Of a stretch of 64,000 nt of DNA, positions 48,000 through 60,489 are shown in pieces (within the stretch, counting starts at the first letter, position 1; each line of letters opens with the position of its first letter). Origin of the DNA: Ceratotherium simum simum (lineage: Eukaryota; Chordata; Mammalia; Perissodactyla; Rhinocerotidae). Below the pieces are notes generated by a model. That model ran no database searches and was not told where the DNA came from. It worked only from the letters and a program-made list of their open reading frames with translations. The position numbers were made by a program, and so were the translations under genes. The DNA lies in contig NW_004454171.1 in NCBI RefSeq assembly GCF_000283155.1, forward strand, positions 10,855,019 through 10,919,018, read 5' to 3'.

Positions 48000-49100
48000 T
48001 CTTTGTTTTAATTTGTGTTTTTGTTTCTATAGTGATAAATCATGATTATTCTTCTCACATCTCCATACTGTTTATTGAGCTGTAATAATCCTCTCTTCTG
48101 ATTTTCCAGTGTTTTTTTTTTTTTCCCGTGTAAGAGTCACATTGCAAGAATCTTTCTTGAATGAATATCAATAGTGGGGCAGTTGGAAGTCATACTTTTT
48201 TCATTATATTTGGCAAAGAAAAAATATACTTCTTTTTAGAGGATCTCCACCCTTCAGCTGCAACTCATTACTGTCTACCTAAATGCACTAAACTAGCCAG
48301 AAAGCAAATGTTTCCCATTACAAATGACATTTATCAGCTAGTCTCAGCAATAGGTCTCCTTCAAAATTGATCTCGTTTGGAAGTAACAGTTATGACTCAC
48401 TACTGGATCTCTCAGTGCTTTCAAAGTGAAAAAATGCAATGGATGATATGATTAACATTGACCTATTGCATCTTTTGTATGTATATATCAACCATAACAT
48501 TTATTTTTCCAGTAAGACATTTTTTTGGCTACCAGTGTTAGAACGCCTGCTTGAATATGTCTGGTAGTCTTTCATTTGCATTAATGCTTTACATTTTCAA
48601 GTTTTTCATATAACATATTCACTATTATATTTTTAGAATCTGTTAGTTTTGCACTATTGCCCATAAATTGAATTATGTTATTTAAAAAATGTTTGAGTTA
48701 ATCTAATTCAGACTTTAAACCTGATTGAAATATGGAAAGTCCCCAACTTCCACGTGGGTTATGTCCTAAAAATTTATAGTCTGCTTTTTGGAGCTTGGGT
48801 GACATTTCCCAGAAAGAATTCTAAAGTCTGTAATTATTAGTTCCCACCCTAGCTACCAAAGCCAATTTAACTCCTAAAGTAGCTGAAATATATTTCTTGT
48901 ATACGTGTATGGATCATCTTAGAAATCTAATCACCATACACAACTATGTTTGGGAAAACTTATTCTTTGGCATTAATAAAGACAAACATTTATTTGGAGA
49001 GAATGTTTGTTCTCTTAAAGTTTCTTAGGAGAAGGGAAGAAATGTGGCAGCCCTAGGGACACACTTTTCTCTTTCTTTCAGCCATGGAAACAATGGTCTG
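48000..49100. other. Intergenic, nothing recognised
   Basis: AT-rich sequence with a 14-nt T run at about 48111-48124 and no coding or repeat signature that I can name. Confidence 0.5.
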
Positions 49101-49327
49101 CTGATATATGGGGGGTTTTTTGTTTGTTTTTGTTTTTGGTGAGGAAGATTCACCCTGAGCTAGCATCTGTGCCAGTCTTCCTCTATTTTGTGTGAGGGTT
49201 GACACTACAGCATGGCTGACGAGTGGTGTAGGTCTGCACCTGGGATCCGAACTCCCAAACCAGGGCTGCTGAAGCGCAGCATGCTGAACTTAACCACTAT
49301 GCCACCAGGCCAGCCCCCTGATATGTG
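49101..49327 (-). mobile_element. ERE SINE, older copy, minus strand, with target duplication
   Basis: T/G-rich tail, 'gtgaggaagattcaccctga', body 'gacactacagcatggctgac' and head 'aacttaaccactatgccacc'. Direct repeats CTGATATATG (49101-49110) and CTGATATGTG (49318-49327), one mismatch. CpG-depleted, hence older. Confidence 0.88.
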
Positions 49328-49329
49328 TT

Positions 49330-51610
49330 TTTTTCCCCCCCAAAAAAGAGTGTGGAAGTATACGAACCTTGTCTCCCTCTTCAGGTAGTTGAGGTGAGCC
49401 TCTTAGAATATCTGATATGGCCTGAGATGGATGATAAGACAAAAAGGTCTTTGTAAATCAGATATTTCTTTCAAAATACTCATACTTAATTTTATACAAT
49501 AACTTAAAAGATATAGATCCACGTAGAAGCAATATAATGCAAAATTAACTCAAGTGGGGTCTCACCTTCTCATTGTGATTTTCCAACCATAAAGTACTGA
49601 TCACAATTTAACAGGAATATAATCTAATAATAATTTTTTTTATGAACTAATGCAGCTGCAAAATTCACACTCCAACCAGTCTATCCCTACAATGCCATGG
49701 GGAGAAGAATTGGAATGACTTCGAAACTCCTAAATTTGGAGATGTGGAACAAATGGTATCTGTTTATTTAGTGACAAATTGTAGGTGGGCTGTGTCCTGT
49801 CATCTTGACCCAAAGAGGAGCTAGCTCAGCATTGAATCAGCAGGGATTTTGTTTCTAGGCATTGTTTGCTCTATTTATGGTGACAATCACTCTAGTAGTT
49901 CAAGACCTTCCCTTCCCATCCAGAGGAAGAATTTTCTTTGGGGGTAGTTAGAAGAGTGAGGGAACTAACTTCTCAGAAGCCTCACCACAAGTATAGTTAT
50001 GTCTCAATGACCCAAATTTGAGGACGTTTATCTCTGAGTAATCCTTATGGCCAGAGAGATAGGATGTTCTGATTGGTTTAAGCTAGTCAGGTCCACTCCT
50101 AGGTCAATCCCACTGTAATTACTATAATTTCATGAATATTATACAATGGATTTGCAAAGGATTCCCCCCAAAAAAACTCAAAGTACTTTAAGCAGAAGAA
50201 GAGAAAAATAGATTTTGGTAAGTCACTCCCAAAATATTCACTATACCTTTTATTTTTACTGTTTCTCCAAAACGATATCTAAGGATGTGTTAAAACGTCA
50301 TCCTGGAGGTCACAGAACTCAGGTAATAGTATAGCCTGGATTGGGTTTCTATATTCCCGTGCAGCACAGTATCCACTATACCATGATGGCTCCCCATCAT
50401 GATGTATATATCATATGTATATATGATATGTACATATATGATATATGTCTTTGGGTAAATATCATAAAAGGCATAAAATTATTGGATGCACCACAGTAAT
50501 GGGAATTCAATTTCAAGAGCTTGCCTAGACCTAAGGAGGAGAAACTCAGTGAAAGTCAGTTAACCTTTACTAGTTAAGCTTTTATATCACATTTATCTTG
50601 CATTCCCCATAGAGCAAGTCAGTACAATAGCCATCACACACACTAGAGGTCTCTGAGTCTAAATGTTTTCTAAAGCTCTTTGACACTCTAGACTAGAGGG
50701 TTTTATGTAGGTGAAGGCTATTGTTATCCAGTTTCACTTAAAGAGGAAGGAACAAGTGCCGATAGTCATCAATTACAATTCTTTCAAGTCTTTGCTCTCA
50801 GTTTTTAATAAATATGAAATCTGGCTGATCATTTTAAATTTCTAAAGGTTATATAAATGTAGAAAAGAGGAATACCCCAACCTGCTCCTTCCCCAAACAT
50901 AAATATACAAAAGAAGAATCTGCACCAGTCTGTTTACAATTTAGAACCAAAAAAAATTTTGAAAAAGTCATGGTGATGAGTCCAGAATGTCAAAGCCAGT
51001 TTTAAGGCAGCTGGCCTTTCAGTTGCTAAGTGTGTTTATTTTTCCTGTTCTCTTCTGAAACCATAGTTGCTACAAAATCCCAGAAACAAAACTGTACTGA
51101 ATCTACAGAACTCCTTTATTCCATCAAACCCCGGTCACCAAACTGTGATTAAATGGGTGTGAAGAGTGAAACAGCCCAAGATTCCTAAAATGTCACATAT
51201 TTGCAATTTGACCAAAATGGAACCAAGCCTCTGGGCTTGTCTCATTACTTTTTGGCAAGGGAAAAGTGAATATCCATGGAAATGCTCTTAAAATTGTCCT
51301 TATTTTCTTCTGAAAAATGGTACCGATTTATAAAGTAGATCTTAATCCTAGTCAAAAGAGTCAGCATACCCACTGCACAGAAGCTCTCAAAGAAGAATCA
51401 ACCTACTCAAAACCTTGGTGCTAGTGTTATGCTCTGAGGCAGTAGCTCAACAGCTAAGCACATATTTTGGAACATGCTCTCATCTTTATTAGCTGCATAA
51501 TAAAGAGCTCCCTCTCCCTCAAAGTTGCTACCCTCTTTTTGCGAGGCCTAGACATCAGGCCTTTCAGGACAAGAATTGTAACTCTTCTCTGAACTAAATT
51601 AACCAGTGCC
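49330..51610. other. Intergenic, nothing recognised
   Basis: Contains a short alternating TATA/CATATA stretch at about 50403-50445 and no other feature that I can support. Confidence 0.5.
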
Positions 51611-51616
51611 TTTGGT

Positions 51617-51880
51617 CTAATAGAAAGCTTTTTTTTTTTTTTGCTGCAGAAGATTCTCCCTGAGCTAACATCTGTTGCCAATCTTCCTCTTTTTGCTTGA
51701 GGAAGATTTGCCCTGAGCTAACATCTGTGCCAATCTTTCTCTATTTTTTCTGTGGGTCACCGCCACACCTGGGTGCCAACAAGTGGTGTAGGTCCACGCC
51801 CGGGAACTGAACCTGGGCTGCCAAAGCAGAGCATGACAAACTTAACCACTAGGCCACAGGGCCAGACCCTAATAGAAAGC
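51617..51880 (-). mobile_element. ERE SINE, minus strand, 12-bp target duplication
   Basis: Poly(T), two 'ccctgagctaacatctg' units, body 'gtgggtcaccgccacacctg' and head 'acttaaccactaggccacag'. Perfect direct repeats CTAATAGAAAGC at 51617-51628 and 51869-51880. Confidence 0.93.
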
Positions 51881-52059
51881 ATTTTAATGACCATTGATTG
51901 TGATTGGGTCAGCTCTTCCTATATATAAATGCCCATCATAGAAATCAGAAGACCCAATACTGTACTCATAGATTCCAACAATAGATTTTACAGGTAAGAC
52001 AGTTATTTTCTTGTTTCTTTGTCTGTTTATTCATTTTAGATTTTTTTTTTAAACTTTTT

Positions 52060-52299
52060 TTGTGCGTGTGAGGAAGATCAGCCCTGAGCTAACATCCGTT
52101 GCCAGTCCTCCTCTTTTTGCTGAGGAAGATTGGCCCTGGGCTAACATCCGTGCCCATCTTCCTCCACTTTACATGGGATGCCACCACAGCATGGCTTGAT
52201 AAGCGGTACGTAGGTCCACACCTGGGATCTGAACCTGTGAACACCAGGCCGCTGAAGCAGAGAGCGCGGACTTAACCACTACACCACTGGGCCAGCCCT
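52060..52299 (-). mobile_element. ERE SINE, minus strand
   Basis: Tail 'gtgaggaagatcagccctga', second unit 'ggctaacatccgtgcccatc', body 'gatgccaccacagcatggct' and head 'cttaaccactacaccactgg'. It lies less than 200 bp from the previous ERE in the same orientation. No clear direct repeat is seen. Confidence 0.9.
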
Positions 52300-53054
52300 A
52301 GAAGTTTTTGAAGATGACAACAGCACATATTATTGTCTAATATTAGCTCCTTATTTAAGACAGCAGCCAAGCCTTATCAGCTTAATTATCTCCAATGTCT
52401 TTCTTAAGGTAAAAAAATGTAAATCAATAAGTCAGAATTCTCTAAACCTTTTCTGCACCCCTCACCACACACCTGTGCCTTCCAGGGTACATATTTGACA
52501 ACCCCAGGACAACAGTCATGCTGTTCCAGGCCTTCTGGTGCTATAGTGTACTCATAAAATGTTACTGATATTTAAATATTCTTGTATGACTTTCAGATAA
52601 TAGTAAGTACTTCATTAGATGAAATAAGTGAATAGATACATGAGTCTTTAATCAAATTGAAACCTAGGGAAATATGGAGCATGTTTAATTTACTTATAGA
52701 ATTGATGAGGAAAACTTGACATACTCCTTAGTTGGTGTCTACTGCTCTAATAGAAAGAGATATCACCTAATAATATTTATTTACCTATGTTATTTCAACA
52801 AACACCACCCCATGATGGCAAACAAAGATTCTGAGCCTTACTCCTTCTAAGATATTGACAAGAGCTAACTGTATCAATCTTTGTATTGGCAGGATCCAAG
52901 ACAAGTGTTTTTACAGGTTTCCTGGGGAAATACACAATAATGAGATGAATAAAAACAGAGTACAGGTCTGAGAACAAATACAGTTTTCTGAAGCATGTTA
53001 GAAAGATTAGGACGCAGTGTGGTGTTAGGAGACAATGTCAGGGATGACACTGGG

Positions 53055-53230
53055 GTAAAGATCCAGTTCTGATGCTTCATGTCTGTGTGGCCTTAAGAAA
53101 GCTACTTGAACTCTCTGAGACTCCGTTTCTTCATCTACAAAGTGAGGATAATAATTCTCTGCCCTTTGCCTTAATGGATTATTCTAAAAATCAAATGAAG
53201 TGACTCAAGTTATCTTGAAGTTTGTTAGTT
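53055..53230 (+). repeat. MIR SINE
   Basis: 'gtctgtgtggccttaagaaa', 'gctacttgaactctctgaga', 'ctccgtttcttcatctacaa' and 'agtgaggataataattctct' follow the MIR order. Confidence 0.8.
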
Positions 53231-53339
53231 ATCTAATGATCAAAGGCAATGGCCTTTTCTGTCTTTGTGCTACTCAAGATTTCTAATATTCGGTTGAGTA
53301 ACCTCAAACTCTCTCCTTTCATAACATAACACTCTATTG

Positions 53340-54540
53340 GTTCTGCTCCCAACTTTCCTTATCTGTATCCTTTGTTGACTTCCTCCTGCCTGCTAAAGTT
53401 AATGCCCCCCAAATTGTCTCTTTGGGCTTCTTCTCCACTCTCTTTCTCACCGATGTCATCATTCTCTAAGGCTAAATACACCCTTAAGGTGAATGATTCT
53501 CATGTCTAGGTCCCTAATCCACAGCTCTGTTTTGAGGTCCAGACCAATGTTTCCAATTGCTTGATCAGTAGATCCACCTAGAAAGCTCCCAGGTAATTGA
53601 CACTCAAGATTGACAGCTCCTTTCCAAACCAGCTCTACCTATTAGATTCCTATTTCTATGAATGGCACCATTTTCCTCCTAATCCCCTACTATCAAAACA
53701 TCAGGTATATAATTGATTCCTCTATTCCTTCTCATCCTCTATTCCCATATTTTGTTGGTTTTCTTTCTACAGAATCTTTTTTCTCTATTTTCTTCCAATT
53801 CTTATGCCACCACCATGGCTCAGGCTCACCCTCCCTCCCGTCTGAACTATGCCGGTGTCTCCTCACTGCTCTCCTCATGCTTAGCTCTTCTCCCTCTAAT
53901 TCATTCACTACACGCTGCCAGAAAAAAAATCTTCTTAAAACACAACTCTGGACAAATCATTCTCCTAAAGCAAATACTTTTAAGGACTCTTGATTGCAAA
54001 TGAAATTAAAATCAGACTTCTTATCCTGGTTCCATTTATTAATTCATTCAATGCATATTTATTGTTAACTGCTGGAAATACAACAATGAGAAACACAAGC
54101 ATGATTTCTGCCCTCACTGAATTTTCAGTCTAGTGTGGAAAACAAACGTTACGTGACTAGGTAAACAAAATTTAATTAGAATTGTGAGCACTTTATGAAA
54201 GAGAAATAAAGCTTATTTCAAAAGACTTACCCTGGTCTGGAGGATCAGAGAAGAGTCTCCTACAGAAGTTTTATGTTTGTATGTTATTTATGTAGAGACT
54301 TTAGTTTTCTCAAATCCTCTACTCATAATCAACCTTTCACCCAAATTGAACTACTTAGATTCCTTTATTATGTCTCTTTCTGTGCTTTGTTTATGCTGTA
54401 GATTTTATTTATAACACATTCTACATATCTTTCAAATCCTGCCTCCTCCATGTAGTCTTTTTAGTAATTTCCCCAGTCAGCTGTGAGTTCCTGCTCCCTT
54501 AATCCACCACATCACTTTGTGTTTAGCTCTCTTCAGACGT
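53340..54540 (+). repeat. L2 LINE, 3' ORF2 region and 3' end, interrupted
   Basis: Blocks 'cactacacgctgccagaaaa', 'acaactctggacaaatcatt', 'ctcctaaagcaaatactttt' and 'aaattaaaatcagacttctt', then about 54330-54540 ('gaactacttagattccttta', 'caaatcctgcctcctccatg'), follow the L2 3' order. An unrelated old repeat at about 54035-54240 separates them. Two overlapping open frames of about 100 codons (53658-54003) are L2 remnants or chance, not genes. Confidence 0.7.
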
Positions 54541-54572
54541 GTGTGTGAATGATCCAATGATCTTGTTAAAAC

Positions 54573-54893
54573 CATGCCTGGGGCCGGCCCCGTGGCTTAG
54601 CGGTTAAGTGCACGCTCCGCTACTGGCGGCCCGAGTTCGGATCCCGGGCGCGCACAGACGCACCGCTTCTCCAGCCATGCTGAGGCCGCGTCCCACATAC
54701 AGCAACTAGAAGGATGTGCAACTATGACATACAACTATCTGCTGGGGCTTTCGGGGGAAAAAAAGGAGGAGGATTGGCAATAGATGTTAGCTCAGAGCGG
54801 TCTTCCTCAGCAAAAAGAGGAGGATTAGCATGGATGTTAGCTCAGGGCTGATCTTCCTCAGGAAAAAAAAAAAAACAAAAAAAAACATGCCTG
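54573..54893 (+). mobile_element. ERE SINE, young full-length copy, plus strand, with target duplication
   Basis: 'ggggccggccccgtggctta' head, A box 'agcggttaagtgcacg', B box 'gagttcggatcccggg', the standard body, two tail units and an A-rich tail. Short direct repeats CATGCCTG at 54573-54580 and 54886-54893. Near-consensus head and retained CpGs suggest a recent insertion. Confidence 0.94.
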
Positions 54894-54989
54894 TTTGGAG
54901 GATACAAGGTCAACTTACAAAAACCAGTTGTATTTCTAGGTACTAGAAACAAGCAATTGGAAAAGGAATGTCTAAAAATCCATCTAAAA

Positions 54990-56460
54990 TAGCATCAAAA
55001 CATAAAATAGAGAACTGTGCTTCCAGCCCAGATGGAGAAATAGAGGTGGATTTACTCTACCACCTGAAACAACCAAACAACAACAAAAGACAAAATATAT
55101 GAGAAAGTGGCTTTGGAGACACTGGGCATCAGGCATGAAGGACAGTGATCCCCAAGAAACAAGAAATGAACAAGGAGAGTGCTACAATTGCCCAAGCTTA
55201 CAACCTTGAGACAGTTTGAGAGCTTCTAGGCTTAGCATATAGAGAGAAAACCAGGCAAAATCCAGGGGAATCCTGGAATTGAGGAGATGGAACTGAGTGT
55301 GAGAGAGACTGTGGGAGCTAGAGTGTTCAGGACAGAGTAATAGAGAGAAGAGTTTTGCAAAAAAAGAGAAATCTAGATATCTGCAGAAGGCATCTTCAAG
55401 AATGCAGCAGAATTTTGATCAGTGGATATATGTGAGAAACTACTTGATACTGGGAAATGATCCATCTAAAAGGATTAAAGTAACAGATCCATTACACACA
55501 CATGGCCAGGAATAGTGCCTGTTCCCACTAGACATACTGGAAAATACCATAACTCAGCAGGCATTGGTAGAGTATACAGAAGGCTTTTGCCTTGGCAGTG
55601 AGGAATAATTAGCCCTAGACTGAGCACTATGCTGGTCCTGCCTAATAAAACTTAAAAGCAAAATCCAAATGAATCAAACTATTTCCAAGAAAATTAACTG
55701 CACTCCAGAACAAAGTTCAAGAATATTTATAGGAGTATAAAAATCTAGCACCCAATGAAGTAAAATTTACTATGTCTAATATCCAATCAAAGATGACCAG
55801 GCATAAAAGAAGCAGAAAGTAGGACCTATAATGAGAAGAAATATCCATCAATTCAAACCAACCCCAAACTGACAAAGATGTCAGGATTGCAGACAAGGAT
55901 ATTAAAACAGTTATTATTACTGCACTCCATATTTTCAAAAAGTTACACAGAGCATGGAAGATTTTTTTAAAGGACCCAAATTAAACTTCTAGAGATAAAA
56001 ATACAACATATGAGATGAAAAAACTCTGGATGAGGTTAACATCAGATTGGACATTGCAGAAGAAAAGATAGTGAACTTGAAGATATAGCAATAGAAACTA
56101 TTCAAAATGAAAGGCAAAGAGGAAAAAGAATTTTTTAAAAATGAAAAAGAGCATCAGTGAACCATGGGACAACTTCAAGTGACCTAATATGCATGTAATT
56201 AGAGTTCCCAAAACAGATGAGAGGGCAGAAAAATATTTGAAGAAATAATGTCCCAAATTTTCCACATATGATGAAAATTATAAACCCACAGATCTACCAA
56301 GCTCAATAAACCCCAAGCACAAAAAACAAGTTTATGCACCAAATAACAGAGCAAAACCTGAGAAAAAACTAATAGATCCACAAGGAGAAATGGAGAAATG
56401 CACAAATAGAGTCAGAGAACACCAGACAGAAGTCTGGAGTCTGGTGTTCTCCTCACAAAC
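54990..56460 (+). repeat. L1/HAL1-type 5' and ORF1-region sequence, decayed
   Basis: 'aagatgaccaggcataaaag', 'caaaagacaaaatatatgag', 'gatgtcaggattgcagacaa' and 'gtgaacttgaagatatagca' follow the 5'UTR and ORF1 region of old L1-group elements. No ORF1 frame survives. It is followed directly by ORF2-like sequence, so this may be an internally deleted L1. Confidence 0.6.
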
Positions 56461-57855
56461 ATAGATGCAAAACTTGTAAACAAAATTTTATCAAATAAAT
56501 CCAGCAACATATTAAAAGCATCATAGTGAAGTGAGGTTTATTCCGGAAATGCAAGCTTGGTTTAACATTCAAAAATCAATCAATGCCATTCATTATGTTA
56601 ATAAACTAAAAATGAAAACCATGTGATCATCTCAGTAGACACAGAAAAAGCATCTGACAAAATACAACATCCACTCCTGATAAAAATTCCCAACAAAAAT
56701 CCCACAGCTAACATCATACTTAATGTCGAAACATCAAATGCTTTCCCTCTAAAATCAGGAACAAGATAAGAATGTCTGCTCTTACCACTTCCACTCAGCA
56801 CTCTACTGGAGTTATAACCAATGCAAGAGAAAAAAAAAAGGCATCCAGCTTGGAAAGGAAGAAATAAAACTGTCTTTATTCCCAGATGACACAAGAGTCT
56901 ATGTTGAAAATACAATAGAATCTACAAAATAGAATAGAGAGTCTAGAAATAGAGCCACACATAGACAACAAATTAATTTTCACAAATCTTCCAGTATGAC
57001 TTAATGGGGAAAAGAAAGCCTTTTCAACAAATGGCCCCAGAATATCTGGATATGCATATAGAAAAAAATAAAACTTGACAGCTACCTCAACCCACACACC
57101 AAAAAGAATTTGAGCTGCATCATGGAGCTAAACACAAAGCTAGAACTAAAATATTCCAGAAGAAAATATAGGAGAATAATTGGGCTTCATAAAAATTAAA
57201 AACTACATTTATCAAAGACACCATTTAGAAAATGTAAAGGGAAGTCACAGACTGGGAGAAATTTTATGTATCTATCTATCTATCTGTCTATCTACCTCAT
57301 ACAAATATATATATACATGCATATATCATACATATATAACAAATATATATGCATGTATATATTGTCATATATATAACAAACATATATATAAAACAAATTA
57401 CTTGTATCCAGAATTGTAGATAGGACATCTAAAATTGTAGATGTATATGTAGATAGGACAATCTCAAATCAATATTAAAGATAACCCACTTTTTAAATGG
57501 GCAAAAGTCTTGAATAGACACTTCACAAAATAAAAAACCAGAATAGCAAATAAACACATGCAAAGATGCACAATATTATTTGTCATCAAGGAAATACAAA
57601 TTAAAAACACAATGAGATACCATTTCACACACATAAGGATGACTAAAATTTAAAAGACTGACAACATCAAATGTTGACAAGAATATGAAACTACCGAAAC
57701 TCTCATCAGAGAGTAAATAGATACAACCACTTTGGAAAAATTTAAGTTTTTAAATAAAGCTAAACATATACCTACTCTATGACGCAGCAATTCTTCTCCC
57801 AGGTATTTACCCAAGAGAAATAAAATATGGCCACAAAAGACTTGTATAAGAATGT
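56450..57855 (+). mobile_element. L1 LINE ORF2 C-terminal part, decayed
   Basis: Follows L1 ORF2 order: 'aacatagatgcaaaacttgt', 'catgtgatcatctcagtaga', 'aacatcatacttaatgtcga', 'actgtctttattcccagatg', 'aaaattaaaaactacattta' and 'aaacacaatgagataccatt'. Many stops. A TATC/TATA simple repeat (57268-57400) interrupts it. The sequence ends around 57855 before reaching a 3' end. Confidence 0.85.
57268..57400. repeat. (TATC)n followed by AT/CATA-rich simple repeat
   Basis: tatctatctatctatctgtc units, then atatatacatgcatatat units, inside the L1 block. A probable polymorphic tetranucleotide microsatellite. Confidence 0.88.
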
Positions 57856-58891
57856 GTTTGGCTCTCTTTATGGTAGCCAGACCTCTGGTTTCCAGTTCTA
57901 CATATAGGAACTTGGAAGTTGCCACTCCATCCTAACAACAAGTAAAAAGCTGAACAGACTGAAAAAATCAACAACTCTTCTTGGATCCATAAGAGAGGGG
58001 AGGACACAGGGCAAACCACTGCCCCCAAGATTGGAGAGATGGACAGTGACTACAGGGGGCCACAGCTCACCAGAGCGGAGACTCAGGAGAGGAAACTGTC
58101 ATGGGAACCAGTGCCAAGGCAGAGAAATCTGAACCATAGTCCATGAATTGCTGGAGGCTCAGTGTGGACAACTCTTAGAGTTAAAAAGTCCAGGGGAACC
58201 CAGTCCTGGGGGCCCCCATAATATTGTGAGATTTACCTCCAGGATCCCAACCTGGTTCCCACAGTAAATACTGGAGAAAAATCCCTGCTTCTGGCAGGGG
58301 AAAGGGAAAAGGAACCATTTCGAAATGTGCCAGAGAACTCAGTTCTTCTTAACAATGCCTGCCCTCAGGCAAAACCAGTTAATCAGAGCCTAACCCACTG
58401 GGGTATTATCAGAGCCTGACTGACCTGGGGAAGGGAAATACCAACTCCAACTCCAGTCAACTGTAGCCTTCTACGTGGTAAAACAGAAATCCCCAATTCC
58501 AGCCCACTCTAGCCATCCTGTCCCACCTGAGGGGGGATAAAAAAACCCGAGAAACACTTGTGAAGTTCACAGTCCAGAGGCACAGGCTCACTAAAAGACT
58601 GAGATCTAATCAAAGGGCTCTAAAACACTGCCCCTCATAAGAAGGACTATGAACACCTTACAACCACTTTTTCTAAAGGCATATTTACAGCAGTTCCTTT
58701 CACTCGGTACATCATGTCCAATTATCAAAAAAAAATCACAAAGTGTACCAAAAAGCAACACAAAAAACAAAACAACTCGAAGAGACAGAACAAGCATGGG
58801 AATCAGACACGGCAGGAATGTTGGAATTACCAGACCAGGAATGTAACACAACTATGATTGATATGCTAAGAGCTTTAATGGATAAGTAGAC

Positions 58892-59423
58892 ATGCAAGAA
58901 CAGATGGGCAATGTAAGCAGAGAGATGGAAATCCTAAGAAAGAACAAGAAAGAAACGTTAGGGATCAAAAACACTATAACCGAAAGGAAGAATACCTTTG
59001 ATGGGCTTATTAGTAGACTGGACACGGCTGAAGAAAGAATCTCTAAGCTTGAGGATATATCAACAGAAACCTTCAAAACTGAAAAGCAAAGAAGACAAAG
59101 ACTGAAAAAATACAGAACAGAGTATCCAATAACTGTGGGACAACTACAAAAGGTGTAACGTGTGCAGTGGGCATACCAGAAGGAGAAGGGAGAGAGAGAG
59201 GAATAGAAGAAGTATTTTAAACAGTAATAACTGCGAATTTCCTGAAATCAATGTCAGACACCAAACCACAGATCCAGGGACTGAGTTTATGCCAAGCAGG
59301 ATAAATGCCAAAACACCTACACCTAGACGTATAGTTTTCAAACTACAGAAAATCAAAGATGAAGAAAACATTCTGAAAGAAGCCAGAGGAAGAAGCACTT
59401 TACCTATAGAAGAACCAAGATAA
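58892..59423 (+). pseudogene. Broken L1/HAL1 ORF1 (coiled-coil RNA-binding protein remnant)
   Basis: Two overlapping frames (58892-59158 and 59160-59423) together cover the coiled-coil end and RNA-recognition region of L1 ORF1p. Conserved blocks are ISRLDTAEERISKLEDIS, then SRINAKTPTPRRIVFKLQ. A stop codon at the end of the first frame and a frame change near 59160 break it. In active L1, ORF1p is the nucleic-acid chaperone of the ribonucleoprotein. Nothing suggests this copy is expressed. Confidence 0.75.
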
Positions 59424-59814
59424 GAATTACATTTGACTTCTCCTCAGAAACCAGGCAAGCAAGAAGAGAGTGGAGTGAAATAATTAAATTGCTGAGAGAA
59501 AAACACCACTCACTTGTAATCCTGGACCCTGTGAAATTGTCCTTCAAAAGTGAAGGAGAAATAAAGACTTGCTCAGACAAACAAAAACTGAGGGAATTTG
59601 GTTGCCAATAGACCTGCCTTACAAGAAAGGTTGACAGAAGTTCTTTAGAATGAAGGAAAATACTATAGGTCAGAAATTCAGATCTACATAAAGAAAGGAA
59701 GAGCATCAAAGAAGGAATAAGTAAAGGTAAAATAAAAACTTTTATTTTTCTTATTCTTAATTGATTTAACAGATAATAGTTACTTGAAAATAATAGCAAC
59801 AATGCATTCAATTA

Positions 59815-59893
59815 TGTATCCTTACGTATATATCTTATACATATATGTATGTGTGTATATTTATATATGCTTATGTATGCTTATATATAAATG
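59815..59893. repeat. AT/GTAT-rich simple repeat
   Basis: tatatcttatacatatatgt and tgtgtgtatatttatatatg units within the 3' part of the HAL1-like element. Confidence 0.75.
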
Positions 59894-60489
59894 AAATGAA
59901 GGACAGCAATGATACAAAGAATGGGAGAGGGAATTAGTATTATTTTGCTATCATAAAGTATTCACATTACCCATGAAGTAGTATAATGGCATTGGAAAGT
60001 GGACTTGGATTAGTTGTAAGTGTATATTTATAATAGCGCTAAATTGGAAACAACCCCAAAATATCACCAACAGTTGAATAGATAAACAAATTGTGGTATA
60101 TTTGTACAATGTACTACTACTCAGCAATAAAAAAAAAGGAACTACTAACACACACAACAATATTGATCAATCTCAAAAGCAGTATATTGATTGGAAAAAG
60201 ACAATCACAAAAGTGTGAAAACTGTATCTTTCCATACACAAAGTTAAAGAATAGACAAAACTAATCCATGGTGATGGGAGTTAGAAGAGTGGTTGCCCAT
60301 GGATGTTGAGGATTAACTGGAAGGAGGTGTGAGAGAGCTTTCCGGGGTGATGGACATGTTTGCTGTCTTGATTTGGATGGTGGTTTCCTGGGTAGATACA
60401 TTTATAAAAATTTATCAAAATGTATGCTTCAGATTTCTGTATTGTATTCTACAGAAATCTTGCTTTAAAAGTTAGACAACAATTAATCT

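Larger units (their letters stand above)
57860..60480 (+). mobile_element. Near-complete HAL1-like element (L1 relative carrying ORF1 only)
   Basis: Seen: about 1 kb of 5'UTR-like sequence (57860-58850), then an ORF1 remnant, then about 0.9 kb of 3' sequence with L1-type blocks ('gaagagtggttgcccatgga', 'gttagacaac') and no reverse-transcriptase sequence. The ORF1 remnant at 58890-59430 reads GLISRLDTAEERISKLED in one frame and PSRINAKTPTPRRIVFKLQK then LKEARGRSTLPIEE in another. Nearby frames continue (SLVILDPVK, FKSEGEIKT). Known: HAL1 elements are about 2.5 kb L1 derivatives with ORF1 but no ORF2; the 2.6 kb span fits. At least two frameshifts and stops make it inactive. The exact edges are not resolved, and no target duplication was found. 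Confidence 0.65.

Noticed and set aside
53658..54003. Two overlapping frames of about 100 codons
   Set aside because: They lie within an L2 LINE remnant; they are in different frames and have no intact domain.
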